Source: Planctomycetota bacterium (GTDB taxonomy: Bacteria > Planctomycetota > PUPC01 > JACPCR01). From it: a DNA stretch of 43,007 bases. Location of the stretch: positions 1 through 43,007 of the forward strand of contig JACPCR010000101.1 in NCBI GenBank assembly GCA_016179685.1. Direction: 5' to 3'. Below are positions 33,712 to 42,910 of this stretch, piece by piece. The number at the start of each line of letters is the position of its first letter. Position 1 is the stretch's first letter. Made by a program: the position numbers and the translations under genes. The notes beneath the pieces are model-generated. The model worked only from the letters and a program-made list of their open reading frames with translations, ran no database searches and was not told the origin of the DNA.

Positions 33712-35115
33712 TCAAGTTCCAACCACCTCCACTTCGAGGTCATCCAGCCAGCTCGTGCCGCGGCCGTCCTGCCTGAAGATCAAGTAAATGGCGCTGACGT
33801 CGGGCGGCGGGGGGCCGTGAATCTCGACGCTGACACGCGTCCAGTCCTTCGTGCCGCAGAGCCTGCGGGAACAGACGTAGGGGTAACGTTCCGGGTAATT
33901 ATAGACGCCCCAGCGCACGGCCAGGCAGACGCCGCGGCCCTCGACGCCTTCGGTTCGAATGTAACCTGATACACGGAAGCCGATGCCGGGCGTCCATCGC
34001 TGAGTCCACGCCCCGTCCCCCTCGCGGTCCATCACCCATTCCGCCGGGCCCGGCGACTGCTTCGAGATTTTCAAGGAGCAGCGGTCGGACCGGCCGAAGT
34101 CCCGACACCATTGCGCGCCCTCGCCCTGGGGCAGCCAGGGCCACGGGTCCGTCGCGCCGGGACTCGGTTCGTCGAGCCGCATCCCGGCCGCGAAGCTCGT
34201 CTTGCGCTCGTAGGCCGGCAGCTCATCGAAGCCGTTGAAGGTGACGGGCGGGACATGCTCGGCCCGCTCGAGGAGTGCCCGGGCCTGCTCATCGGGACAC
34301 GACCGGATGCGGAAATGGGGGCACAGGGTACGCCCCAGCTCCTCGCGGTCATAATGCGCCATGAGGTGGATGTCGTAGCCCCAGTTGCAGACGCCAAAGC
34401 TGGTGCGGTCCGCGGTCTCCCCGACGAGCTCGAAGGCGGGATGGTTGCCGGGATCGAAGGCGGGGAGGAAGAGGCCGCCGCGCCGGAAGGCCTTGGGCTT
34501 GGGGATGCCGGTGGCCATGTGATTGATGGGCATTTTCCACACCTTGCCGTCGGCGGCCTCAGCGAGGAGATACTGGTATTTTTTCTCCCACATCCCCGGG
34601 AAGGCCACGTTGGGGCCCGGGATGTCGTTGTACCACGGGTCCGCGTACTCGAAGGCGACCCGCTCGGGTCCGTCCAGCACCTCCGGGCTATGAATGTCCG
34701 CAAAACACTCGAAGTCATAGACGTAGGAGCCGAGGTCCTCGTCCCAGGTGAGTGTGACCACTCGACGGGACGTCGCAACGCCGCCCAGGTCCCTCGTCGT
34801 CACCGCCAGGGAAAATCGGTCCGAGCCTTCGCCAAGGGTCTCGAGCCGAACCAGCTCGGTGGTGGCGAGCACACGATGCTGGAAAACCCAGAAAAGCTGG
34901 ACACCGGAGATCAACGGACGTCCACCGGGCGCGAGCTTCAGGTCCCGGAGATTGACGGGCTTCGGATTGCCGTCGAAGTAACGCAGGTTCTGCTCCGGCT
35001 GCTCGACGACCTGGTGCTCGAGACGAGCGATGGGCTCGCCGCGGTCGCAAATCCAAAGGTCGCCGGCGCAGACGCCGCCCAAGGTGCGAAACTGAAAACA
35101 AGGCTTATGGGACAT
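33712..35115 (-). CDS. Protein of unknown function with C-terminal carbohydrate-binding-like domain
   Basis: A 467-residue protein with no signal peptide that I recognise. The C-terminal 120 residues (WTQRWTPGIGFRVSGYIR, ..., VSVEIHGPPPPDVSAIYLIF) look like a galactose-binding or CBM-like beta-sandwich ending in LDDLEVEVV, a typical end for this fold. The N-terminal 340 residues are beta-rich, with many Trp, Pro and aromatic residues and a CNWGYDIHLMAHY segment. I cannot name the family. It may be a polysaccharide-acting or -binding protein. The start is ATG 35115; a GGGAG-like stretch lies upstream. It sits between two minus-strand genes of cell-surface type. Confidence 0.55.
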   Translation of the reverse strand: MSHKPCFQFRTLGGVCAGDLWICDRGEPIARLEHQVVEQPEQNLRYFDGNPKPVNLRDLKLAPGGRPLISGVQLFWVFQHRVLATTELVRLETLGEGSDRFSLAVTTRDLGGVATSRRVVTLTWDEDLGSYVYDFECFADIHSPEVLDGPERVAFEYADPWYNDIPGPNVAFPGMWEKKYQYLLAEAADGKVWKMPINHMATGIPKPKAFRRGGLFLPAFDPGNHPAFELVGETADRTSFGVCNWGYDIHLMAHYDREELGRTLCPHFRIRSCPDEQARALLERAEHVPPVTFNGFDELPAYERKTSFAAGMRLDEPSPGATDPWPWLPQGEGAQWCRDFGRSDRCSLKISKQSPGPAEWVMDREGDGAWTQRWTPGIGFRVSGYIRTEGVEGRGVCLAVRWGVYNYPERYPYVCSRRLCGTKDWTRVSVEIHGPPPPDVSAIYLIFRQDGRGTSWLDDLEVEVVGT

Positions 35116-35176
35116 GGCTGCTCCCGCTGAGACGTGAAATCAAAGATAGGAGGCAAAGCATCTGAAATCCAGTTCA

Positions 35177-37309
35177 TCAAGGTGGGGCGCTTTCTCTAGA
35201 AAGTCTCCAGAGCCTGAGGCCGGCGAGGGGCCACGCCCGATGGCCTCCCGGCAGGCCTGGCCGCAGCAGGAGGACCGAGCCGCTCAGGGGCGGCAGATCG
35301 ATCCACAGGGCAGGCCTTCGGGGGCGCTCGCGAGCGGAGAGATAGAAGTCCGTCAGGTGGTGGGTGACGGCAAGCGGTCTCCATTCCCCTTCAGAAGCTT
35401 CCGCCCAGACCTCATAGGCGGCGGGGAACAGGTCCGCGTGCGGCTCGAACTGTAGCTCGAGTGACCGGATCGGAATGGACTCGGAGCATTCCAGCCGCAA
35501 CTCGGTCCGGCCATGCACGAAGCCGCCGGAAGGCCACGGGCTGCCCTCCATGGAGAGGAGCGGGCCCGGGTCGCCCGAATCCGGCGTGGCCGAGAGCCGG
35601 ACCTGCCCGGCGGGCACCGGCATCAGACCTGAAGGCCGCACAGTCCGGCGGACCGTCCGAAGGGGCCTGAAGACCTGATCGCTTCCGAAACGGGCCACGC
35701 GCTCCAGGCCGGGCGGCGGGACATCCATCGGCGCGCCGAAGATTTCACCGTGGACCACCACATAGTCTGCGCCCGTCGCACCCAAGAGGTCCACGGATTC
35801 CGGGGACGGGAAGCGGGCGAGCGCCAGCACGGCGACCTTTCCCTCCGGGGGCGTGTAGCTCGAGTAGCCGTTCAGGATACGTTTCCGATGGTGGATGGAA
35901 AAGTACATCCAGTAGGCGTCGCCGTAGCCGTGCGTGTAGGGCATCTCGATGAGCACCTTCTCGTCCGGCTGGGTCCGAAGCCAGCGATAGACCTCGGGGA
36001 TGCCGTCCGCGTCGGGGGCCGCGCCGAGGGGCCGGGGCACGCAGGTGTATTCGAGGAGGAGAATTCCGAGGAGCAGGGCCGAGCGCGAGCGCCACGCCTT
36101 CGGCTTCTTCTCCAGCCAGTCGCGTGCGCCCAGACCGGCCAGCACCGCCAGGCACATCATGAGGAGCGCCCCGAAGCGGTTGGCCATGCGCAGGACATCG
36201 AACGCCGGAAAAATCTGTAGCAGGGCATAGGGACCCGGGAAGAGGGGCTGGCCGTTCCACTTCACCCTCGGGCCAAGGCTGAGCATCCAGCAGGCTGCGG
36301 CCGCGGCCAGGTAGACGAGAGCCGTTTCGCGATCCGGCCCGCCGCGCCGGCAGGAACGGACCACCCCGGCCAAGGCCAGGGCCAGAGCCAGCAGACCCGG
36401 GAACATGCCCTCACCCGCGGGCAGCCGCCCGCTGACCAGCGGCTCGTACACGCTGTGCTCCGGGACGCCCAGGATAGCCAGGAGGTCCGCGGCCAGCCGG
36501 ACGTTCTCCTCCTGGGAGTGCAAGAAGCCCAGCTCACGGCGAAAGGCGAGATTGGGCCAGTAGAAGGGGAGAAGGAGGCCGGCGAGGAGGATGCCGGCAG
36601 CCGAGAGAGTCAGGAGTCCTCGGAGGCAGATGACCCGGCGTCGGAGCGCCCTCGCGCCGAGGAAGAGAACGAGGAAGACGCAGAAGAAGAGCCCATAGAT
36701 GCCGCTGCTCAGGGTCTGAAGGAAGACGCAGAAGAGGCCGCACCAGGCATAGCGAAGGAGGGGCCGTTGGAGGTAGCGGTGCACGCACAGCATGGCATAA
36801 GGCAGCCAGGGGAAGGCCAGCCCGGCGAAATGTCCAGCCTGCGTCATGCGGAAGGGGCAGAAGGCGAAGAGGACGCCGCCAAGGACGCCCGCGAGCTTGT
36901 GGCCCGTGACCTCGCGCACCAGCAGGTACGCGCCGAACGCGCACAGCACGAAGGTGGAAAGGTAAAGAAGATTGAAGATGAAAACAAAGTTCTCCGTGAA
37001 GGCAGCCAGAGGCATGGCCAGCGGCAGCCAACCCAGGAGGTGATCGGAATAGGCCAGGGTGTTCGGGCGCGGCCAGAAGGCGTTGCTCGTGAAGAGTCCG
37101 CGGCCCGGGTGAAGCACGTTTTCAACCGCTTGGGCGAGGGTCCAGACGTTCAGCAGCGGGTCCGCATGCACCACGCCCTCCTTCGTGCCTGGCAGGCTGA
37201 AATCGATGTCCCGGACCTGCGGCCAGGTCAGAAGGAGGGTCAAGACGACGAAAAGGCTGGCGGGCCCGGCGTGTTCCGCCAATAGTCGCTGGATTGCGCA
37301 GAAAGGCAC
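35177..37309 (-). CDS. Polytopic membrane protein, GT-C glycosyltransferase-like
   Basis: A 710-residue protein. The first about 430 residues have ten to twelve membrane segments and the acidic loop VVHADPLLNVWTLA near 45-60, at the place of the catalytic Asp in GT-C enzymes. The next part (RILNGYSSYTPPEG, then LLGATGADYVVVHG) is typical of the YfhO-like family, and the C-terminal 140 residues form a periplasmic beta domain. It likely transfers a sugar from a lipid carrier to a surface polymer or protein. The start is GTG 37309 with no strong ribosome-binding site, so the N-terminus is uncertain. The 0.9-kb spacer upstream must hold its promoter. Confidence 0.78.
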   Translation of the reverse strand: MPFCAIQRLLAEHAGPASLFVVLTLLLTWPQVRDIDFSLPGTKEGVVHADPLLNVWTLAQAVENVLHPGRGLFTSNAFWPRPNTLAYSDHLLGWLPLAMPLAAFTENFVFIFNLLYLSTFVLCAFGAYLLVREVTGHKLAGVLGGVLFAFCPFRMTQAGHFAGLAFPWLPYAMLCVHRYLQRPLLRYAWCGLFCVFLQTLSSGIYGLFFCVFLVLFLGARALRRRVICLRGLLTLSAAGILLAGLLLPFYWPNLAFRRELGFLHSQEENVRLAADLLAILGVPEHSVYEPLVSGRLPAGEGMFPGLLALALALAGVVRSCRRGGPDRETALVYLAAAAACWMLSLGPRVKWNGQPLFPGPYALLQIFPAFDVLRMANRFGALLMMCLAVLAGLGARDWLEKKPKAWRSRSALLLGILLLEYTCVPRPLGAAPDADGIPEVYRWLRTQPDEKVLIEMPYTHGYGDAYWMYFSIHHRKRILNGYSSYTPPEGKVAVLALARFPSPESVDLLGATGADYVVVHGEIFGAPMDVPPPGLERVARFGSDQVFRPLRTVRRTVRPSGLMPVPAGQVRLSATPDSGDPGPLLSMEGSPWPSGGFVHGRTELRLECSESIPIRSLELQFEPHADLFPAAYEVWAEASEGEWRPLAVTHHLTDFYLSARERPRRPALWIDLPPLSGSVLLLRPGLPGGHRAWPLAGLRLWRLSRESAPP

Positions 37310-37449
37310 GGAGGGGCGTCCTCGGGGATTGACCTGTCACTTGGACACAGTTAACGCCGCGGGATTCTGTGATTTTTTAGCCGGACTTTAGCCGGCCACC
37401 CGTTTGCCACCCGTTCGAACTGGTGGGGAATGGACAAGAGTGCAGATTC

Positions 37450-37637
37450 AGCCCGCTGGAGCGGGCTTCTCGTGCATGCCTTCAGGCCCTGCTCCGGAGG
37501 GATGGATGAATCCTACTCGAGAAGCCCGACTGAAGTCGGCTCCATCGGCCTCTTACCCTCCTTCCACCACCTGAAGATGGTGGCAGACGAGAAGCCAGCT
37601 AAAGCCAGGCTGAGCAACCCACGGTGTCAACTGTGGG
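37450..37637. repeat. Array of REP-like palindromes with a CGAGAAGCC head
   Basis: Units: AGCCCGCT/AGCGGGCT at 37450-37467; 37523-37541; CCACCA/TGGTGG at 37564-37583; 37593-37611; CCCAC/GTGGG at 37618-37637. Three carry the same head CGAGAAGCC (one inverted) followed by a short palindrome with a 2-base loop. They are REP-type units; stem sequences differ while pairing is kept. Confidence 0.7.
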
Positions 37638-37776
37638 CAAGGGTCAGGGGATTGACGGAGAGTATAGCCGCGGAGACAGAAAGCGCACGGCTTCGCCGGC
37701 CAAGCCTGGCGGGGAAACGGAAGCCTTTGAAGTGCAACTCAAACGGTGATGGATCTGGTTCTTATGAGCGTGATTT

Positions 37777-37804
37777 GTAACTTCTCAATCAGTTCGGGAA
37801 GACG
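37777..37804 (-). repeat. Dispersed repeat, partial inverted copy D
   Basis: GTAACTTCTCAATCAGTTCGG and the next bases match the reverse complement of the tail of copies B and C. With copy C 120 bases away it forms a long inverted repeat. Confidence 0.65.
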
Positions 37805-37854
37805 GCCCCGACCGATTTCGTAACCGATGATGATTCAGCGCTTCGTCTGGGCCC

Positions 37855-37970
37855 TCAAATCTCATCTTTCGGGCGGAAAGCTGACGCGTTCCGCTACGGA
37901 ATTCATACTTCATGGGCTCGACCTGATCGTCTTCCCCGAACTTATTCGGAAGTCAAGTTATTTCTCGGGA
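37855..37970 (+). repeat. Dispersed repeat, copy C
   Basis: Hairpin with a single mismatch (GGAAAGC/GCGTTCC, about 37875-37892), then GCTACGGAATTCATACTTCA and the conserved tail. Best match is copy B at 33541. Confidence 0.85.
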
Positions 37971-38054
37971 AGATTCCATTCGGGAATAGGGCCACACTAT
38001 GCGTGAATGAATAAGGAACTTCAGCCATAGCCCCATTTCCATACTATTGAAAAT

Positions 38055-38071
38055 TTGCCAAGAAATGGCAA
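38055..38071. promoter_or_regulatory. Inverted repeat, possible operator, with a -10-like box downstream
   Basis: TTGCCA, five bases, TGGCAA is a perfect inverted repeat in an AT-rich stretch, and TATAAA stands at 38096-38101, about 110 bases before the response-regulator start. There is no good -35 at the right distance, so promoter assignment is weak. Confidence 0.3.
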
Positions 38072-38211
38072 GCGAAGTTCAGATTTAACTTATTGTATAA
38101 AAATGACTTGAGATTAAATCCCAAAAAAATCGCAGGGACGGACATGGACTTGCGAAAAGCCTCTCCCAGACGGTATCGGGCACCCCTGATGGGCACTTTG
38201 AGGGCTAAACC

Positions 38212-39348
38212 ATGTCGGTCTCACGAACTATCTTGACCATCGATGATGAATCGCAGCTCCGTGAATATCTTGACCTTCTCCTGAGTCAAGACGGTCACAG
38301 GGTCTTGCAGGCGCAAGACGGCGCGAGGGGCCTGGAGATTCTCGAGAAGGAACCGGTGGACTTGATTCTGCTGGACTCGGTGATGCCGGGTATGAACGGT
38401 CGCGACGTGGCGCGGCATATCAAGTCCAATCCCCGGACCCGGGGCATTCCTCTGATGATGTTGACGGCTCTGGCCACGGGTCGGGACAAGGTTCAGGGCC
38501 TGGAGGCGGGAGCGGACGAGTACATCACGAAGCCGGTGCCGTCGGACGAGCTGCTGGCCCGCGTGCGGGCGATCCTGCGCATGAGGGACATTCAAGAGGA
38601 TCGGATGCGGCAGGAGCGGGCGGATATCGATGCTCGGATGTCCTATGCCGAGGACGTGCAGAAGAATCTGCTGCCTGCGCAGCCGCCGCAGTTGCCGGGT
38701 ATGCAATTCGCCATCCGCTATCAGCCCTGCGAAAAGATTGGCGGGGACTTTTACGACTACCAGAGCCCGGGCTGGGATCGGCTCTACTTGATGCTCGGAG
38801 ATGCAGAGGGGCACGGCCCGAGCGCGGCGCTGCTGATGGCGACGGCGCGGGCTTACGTCCGCGCCTACCGCCGCAACGGCGACTTCAGCCCGGCTCAGCT
38901 TCTGGCCCAGGTGAACCGGGCCATCTGCCGGGATACGGGCGCCGGCTTCCTGATGCCCCTCGTCTGCATCTTCTTTGACGCCAGCGCCAGGGTCATCCGT
39001 TACGCCAATGCTGGACACGAGCCGCCCCTCCTCTTCCAGGCCGGGAGGAAGCAGTGCGTCGACTTGAAGAGCACCGGCCCGATCCTGGGCATGGCCGAGG
39101 ACGCTGGTATCGAGCAGGCCGAATTCCCCTTCGGCCCGGGCGACGTCCTCGCCTGCTTCACGGATGGAATTACGGAAGGAATCAACGCCTCTCAAGAGGA
39201 ATTCGGCCGGACGCCCATCGAGAGCATCCTGATGAGCCATCCCTCAGAGGACGCCGAGCGTCTGGCCGACCGTATTCAAGCCGCGTGGACCCGGCACACG
39301 GGCGGCCATGCGGCCGACGATCGGACGCTGATCGTCGTCCGATGTTGA
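38212..39348 (+). CDS. Response regulator with PP2C-type (SpoIIE/RsbU) phosphatase domain
   Basis: A 378-residue protein. Residues 1-120 form a receiver domain with acidic pocket Asp11/Asp12 (TIDDES), phospho-accepting Asp55 (LLDSVMPGMNG), Thr85 and Lys107 (ITKP). A helical linker (residues 122-155) joins it to a SpoIIE/RsbU-type Ser phosphatase, with PCEKIGGDFYDY, DAEGHGPSAALL and CFTDGITEG metal-binding motifs. Such proteins dephosphorylate anti-sigma-factor antagonists, releasing stress sigma factors, or act on second-messenger-like partners. The start is ATG 38212. The hybrid histidine kinase that follows is the likely partner, though it has its own receiver. Confidence 0.92.
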   Translation: MSVSRTILTIDDESQLREYLDLLLSQDGHRVLQAQDGARGLEILEKEPVDLILLDSVMPGMNGRDVARHIKSNPRTRGIPLMMLTALATGRDKVQGLEAGADEYITKPVPSDELLARVRAILRMRDIQEDRMRQERADIDARMSYAEDVQKNLLPAQPPQLPGMQFAIRYQPCEKIGGDFYDYQSPGWDRLYLMLGDAEGHGPSAALLMATARAYVRAYRRNGDFSPAQLLAQVNRAICRDTGAGFLMPLVCIFFDASARVIRYANAGHEPPLLFQAGRKQCVDLKSTGPILGMAEDAGIEQAEFPFGPGDVLACFTDGITEGINASQEEFGRTPIESILMSHPSEDAERLADRIQAAWTRHTGGHAADDRTLIVVRC

Positions 39349-39397
39349 ATCCGGGGCAGAAGTTGGCACAAACCCCGCCGCCGACTGTCTGTGCCCG

Positions 39398-39430
39398 CGG
39401 CCTCCGGGGGGGCGTTCCCCCCGGAGGCCG
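39398..39430 (+). terminator. Probable intrinsic terminator after the response-regulator gene
   Basis: CGGCCTCCGGGGGG (39398-39411) and CCCCCCGGAGGCCG (39417-39430) form a 14-bp, GC-rich stem. A weak T-rich tail (GTAGTTTACC) follows. It lies 50 bases after the stop and separates the two regulatory genes. Confidence 0.5.
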
Positions 39431-39636
39431 GTAGTTTACCGTGTCGCCATTTCAGGCTCATGATGGTCTTGCGGCCGTCGGGATCGCGATCGAAGGAATT
39501 CCAGGGTTGTCGAGTTTTTCTTCTCCTACCATCTGAAATTCGGCTAGAATACATGCCATCCTTGATGCCCCGGCCCCATTCTTTCCATCCACCCGTTCAT
39601 GGCCCCTCTCGGCGTCATCACTCTTCCCCCATTCCC

Positions 39637-42600
39637 ATGTCACATTCCCTCCGGTCCTGGCGATTCCTGAGCCTCCTGGTGCTGGTCCTCGGTGCAGCGA
39701 TGTCCGCGCTCGGACTCGCCCTTCTCACGGGTCTGTATCTCCAGCACACCCTGTTCGGGCACTGGGTCGGCTCGATCGTTCCGCTGCACTTCAACTTCGC
39801 CCTCGGATTCCTCTTCTGCGGAACGGCGCTGCTCCTCTGCGCCGGCGGGTGGCCGCGCCTCGCCATCGCCTTTGTCGGCGTGGCCGTGGTGGTCAGCGTC
39901 CTGGGCTGGATCGAGAGCTTCTTCGGCATCGACGCCGGCCTCGATCGCGTCATCTCGGAACAGTACTTTTCCGTCGAGCGCTTCTATTTCGGGGGCGTGG
40001 CTCGCACGACTGCCCTCTGCTTCGCCCTGACGGGCGCGGCCCTCCTGATCGTACGACGTTCATCTCGATTGCGCACCCATCCCTGGATTTGGAAATCGCT
40101 GGTTTTCATCATTCTGCTCCTGGGGATTTCGACCCTCCTGGGCTATTTTCACATCATCACCTCGGCCTATGACTGGGGCAACCTGGTCCGATTGATCCTC
40201 TTTACTGCGGCCGGATTCGCGGTCCTCAGCGTCGCTTTCATCGCCCTCGGACGCGATGAGGAGAAAATCCGCGAGGGAGGCACATCCCGCTGGGTCACCG
40301 TCCCCGTCTCCATCGGCGTTTTGGCCACCATGCTCTGCCTGTGGCAGGCGCTGCTGGTGCAGCAGAAGGCCCAGCTCGAACGAGTCATCGAGTCCGAGGC
40401 CTCGGCCGCCCGGAAGGCCATCGCCAGCCAGCTTTCCGTCTACGGCAAGGCCATCGATTGCCTTTCCTACGGCTCTGTGAGCCTGGCGGCAGCCGCCGTC
40501 GAGGACTGGAAGTCGGATGCCCGTTCCTGCTTGCAGAGTTTTCCGGGGTTCACCCGCATCGAGTATGCGGACGCCTCGCTGAAGCTCGTGGACGCCGTTG
40601 AAAATGGGCCTTTGGGCGCATCTCCTGACCTTGGGACGCCCCTGCGGGTCCGGCCTCAGGTCCTTTTGGAGTCCTTGCGGCCACCCGCGCAGGGCGCCGC
40701 GGAGCTTCCGGTGTTCTGGACCCGATGGGAGAACCGCCTTCTCGCTTGCAAGCCCCTGATTCATCGTTCCGAGCTGCGCGGATTCATCTGCGGGACGCTG
40801 GACACCCAGCGTTTCCTGGTCACCGCTTTGCAAGGCGAGCCCTCGCCGGGCTACTCGGTCGCCGTTCTGGATGCGGGTGAACAGCTTTTTGCTCGCATGG
40901 ACACGACCCGCGAACTCGAGAAGTCCTGGGCCAGCGACCGATCGTTCCTGACCAGCAACCTGGCCTGGCGGGTCCGCGTCTGGCCCACCCCCGCGGTCCT
41001 CTCCAGCCTGCAATCTCCGTTGCCTGACGTGGCCCTGCTGGTCGGCCTGCTGATGGCCTGGCTCTTCCTTTGGACGCTGCACCTGGTCCGCATGGTACAG
41101 GCGCACGCCCGCGAGATTCACAAGACGCAGGAAAGCCTGGAAAAAGAGATTCAGGAGCGGCGTCAGGCGGAGGAGGCCCTGAGCCGGGCGAAAAAGCAGC
41201 TCAGCGCCCTGGTCGAGAACCTGCCCGAAGGAGTGGTTCTGCTCGATGCGCGGAGGCGCATCGTCTTGACCAACCCCGCGGCCCAGGCCCATCTCCAGGA
41301 ATTGACGCCCGGCCGGCTCGACGGGGATCTGACGGGCCTGGGCGGCAAGCCGCTCGATGCCATCCTGTCGCCCTCCGAGGGGAAGGAATGGCATGAATTG
41401 AAGACGCGGGGCGCGTCGAGCCGCGTCTTCGAGATCGCCTCCCGAAAGGTGGGGACGCCGGAGCATCCCGACGGCCTCATCTTGGTCCTCCGGGAGGTCA
41501 CTCGCGAGCGCAGCACGCAGGAGCGGTTGTTGCTTCAGGAGCGCCTGGCCTCGGTCGGGCAGCTCGCCGCTGGCATCGCCCACGACTTCAACAACGTGCT
41601 GCAGGTCATCCTCGGTTTCACGGACCTGCTCAAGAGTTCACCCGAGGTGCCCGCCGGGGCCAAGAGGTATCTCGAGTCGATTCGCGAGCAGGGGCTGCGG
41701 GCCGCGCGGATGAACCGCCAGATTCTGGATTTCAGCCGACAGTCCCCGTCGGAAAGGGCGCCCCTCGACCTCTACCCCTTTGTGAAGGAGGTCGTCAAGC
41801 TCCTCCGCAATGTCATCCCCGAAACCATCGATCTGCACCTCGACGGCCAGTCGGGAGAATACTGGGTCGAGGCCGACGTCACCCAGCTCCAGCAGGTCTT
41901 CATGAACCTCGCCGTCAACGCCCGCGACGCCATGCCGCGGGGCGGCCGACTCTCCTTCGGCCTCGCCCGGCTGCCTCTCGGTTCCGAGGATACGCCGCCC
42001 TATCCCGGAATGCCGGCCGGCGACTGGGTTCACCTGACCGTTTCTGATACCGGCACGGGCATCCCGCCGGAAGTCCTTCCCCGCATCTTCGAGCCGTTCT
42101 TCACGACCAAGGACCGGACCAAGGGCACGGGCCTGGGCCTGGCCCAGGTCTATGGCATCGTCAAGCAACACTCCGGTTACATCGTGGCGGAGAGCGTGGT
42201 GAAACAGGGCGCGACCTTCCACCTCTATTTCCCGGCCCTTCAGCGGAAAGAGACCCGGCAGTCCCGGTCCGCCGGTCCGGTCGCCGAGGGCCGGGGCGAG
42301 ACGATTCTGCTCGCCGAGGACGAGCCCATGGTTCTCGCGGTCACCGAGGCGATGCTGGAGGCCCTGGGCTATAGCGTCTATAGCGCCTCCAACGGCCGCC
42401 TGGCCCTCGAGGTTTACGAGCAGCATCGCGACGAGATTGCCCTGGTGATTACAGACGCCATCATGCCCGATATGGACGGCATGAGCCTGGCCCTCGAAAT
42501 CCGAGCGAGGGATTCGAGCCTGCCCGTGGTCATGATGACCGGCTACCCCAAGAACGAGGATGTTCGGTCCTTTCTCTCCCGCGGTATCATCGGCTGGGTG

Positions 42601-42684
42601 CAGAAGCCTGTGGAGCTGACTCGCCTGGCGCAGGTGGTCGAAAACGCCCTGCGGGGAAACCCGGCTGCCACGGTGAGGAGTTGA
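39637..42684 (+). CDS. Hybrid sensor histidine kinase with PAS and receiver domains
   Basis: A 1015-residue protein. Residues about 1-215 contain six to seven membrane segments. An extracytoplasmic part (about 240-470) and a further membrane segment (about 470-490) follow, then a coiled coil, a PAS domain (about 525-630) and the histidine kinase. The phospho-accepting His649 lies in AHDFNNVLQV. ATP-binding motifs are NLAVNARDAMPRGG (N box), DTGTGIPP, EPFFTTK and GTGLGLA. The C-terminal receiver has Asp940 in ITDAIMPDMDG and Lys in QKPV. Start choice: ATG 39637 directly before the first membrane segment; the open frame extends upstream to 39391 but into a terminator. Ligand unknown; partner could be the upstream response regulator. 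Confidence 0.88.
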   Translation: MSHSLRSWRFLSLLVLVLGAAMSALGLALLTGLYLQHTLFGHWVGSIVPLHFNFALGFLFCGTALLLCAGGWPRLAIAFVGVAVVVSVLGWIESFFGIDAGLDRVISEQYFSVERFYFGGVARTTALCFALTGAALLIVRRSSRLRTHPWIWKSLVFIILLLGISTLLGYFHIITSAYDWGNLVRLILFTAAGFAVLSVAFIALGRDEEKIREGGTSRWVTVPVSIGVLATMLCLWQALLVQQKAQLERVIESEASAARKAIASQLSVYGKAIDCLSYGSVSLAAAAVEDWKSDARSCLQSFPGFTRIEYADASLKLVDAVENGPLGASPDLGTPLRVRPQVLLESLRPPAQGAAELPVFWTRWENRLLACKPLIHRSELRGFICGTLDTQRFLVTALQGEPSPGYSVAVLDAGEQLFARMDTTRELEKSWASDRSFLTSNLAWRVRVWPTPAVLSSLQSPLPDVALLVGLLMAWLFLWTLHLVRMVQAHAREIHKTQESLEKEIQERRQAEEALSRAKKQLSALVENLPEGVVLLDARRRIVLTNPAAQAHLQELTPGRLDGDLTGLGGKPLDAILSPSEGKEWHELKTRGASSRVFEIASRKVGTPEHPDGLILVLREVTRERSTQERLLLQERLASVGQLAAGIAHDFNNVLQVILGFTDLLKSSPEVPAGAKRYLESIREQGLRAARMNRQILDFSRQSPSERAPLDLYPFVKEVVKLLRNVIPETIDLHLDGQSGEYWVEADVTQLQQVFMNLAVNARDAMPRGGRLSFGLARLPLGSEDTPPYPGMPAGDWVHLTVSDTGTGIPPEVLPRIFEPFFTTKDRTKGTGLGLAQVYGIVKQHSGYIVAESVVKQGATFHLYFPALQRKETRQSRSAGPVAEGRGETILLAEDEPMVLAVTEAMLEALGYSVYSASNGRLALEVYEQHRDEIALVITDAIMPDMDGMSLALEIRARDSSLPVVMMTGYPKNEDVRSFLSRGIIGWVQKPVELTRLAQVVENALRGNPAATVRS

Positions 42685-42909
42685 AGCAGGAATGAAGTTT
42701 TGGTGCCGGGCCCATGCTCAAGGGTCGATGGACAAGGGGGTCCGGTGTCTGCGCCTTCCTACGGCGATGAATTTCAGGCGTCGGACACCCCGCGACTTTT
42801 CTCAAAAACACACCAGCGCTTCAGCATCGTTCGAAATTCTGCGCATCGAACGCGATACGTCCCGAAGCGCAGGAGCGCTTCGGCTACGCTGCTGACGCGC
42901 TGACGTGCG
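42685..42909. other. Spacer to the right intron end
   Basis: No gene is seen. A GGTGTC/GACACC pair (42741-42789) brackets about 40 bases and the hairpin CCGAAGCGC/GCGCTTCGG stands at 42862-42883, followed by GCTAC. That hairpin resembles the outer part of the dispersed family. Confidence 0.6.
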
Positions 42910-42910
42910 C

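Larger units (their letters stand above)
37310..38211. other. Long repeat-rich spacer between divergent genes
   Basis: No credible gene is seen in this 902-base gap. It holds an array of short palindromes (37450-37637), a dispersed repeat in direct and inverted orientation (37777-37804, 37855-37970), an AT-rich stretch near 38040-38120 with a TTGCCA/TGGCAA inverted repeat, and a -10-like box. Promoters for the genes on both sides must lie here. GC is clearly lower in 38030-38130 than around it. Confidence 0.7.

Noticed and set aside
37430..37780. Open frame of 116 codons
   Set aside because: It reads through the palindromic array and part of a dispersed repeat; no protein feature.
38096..38101. 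Strong promoter before the response regulator
   Set aside because: The TATAAA box has no matching -35 at 16 to 18 bp; kept only as a weak regulatory note.
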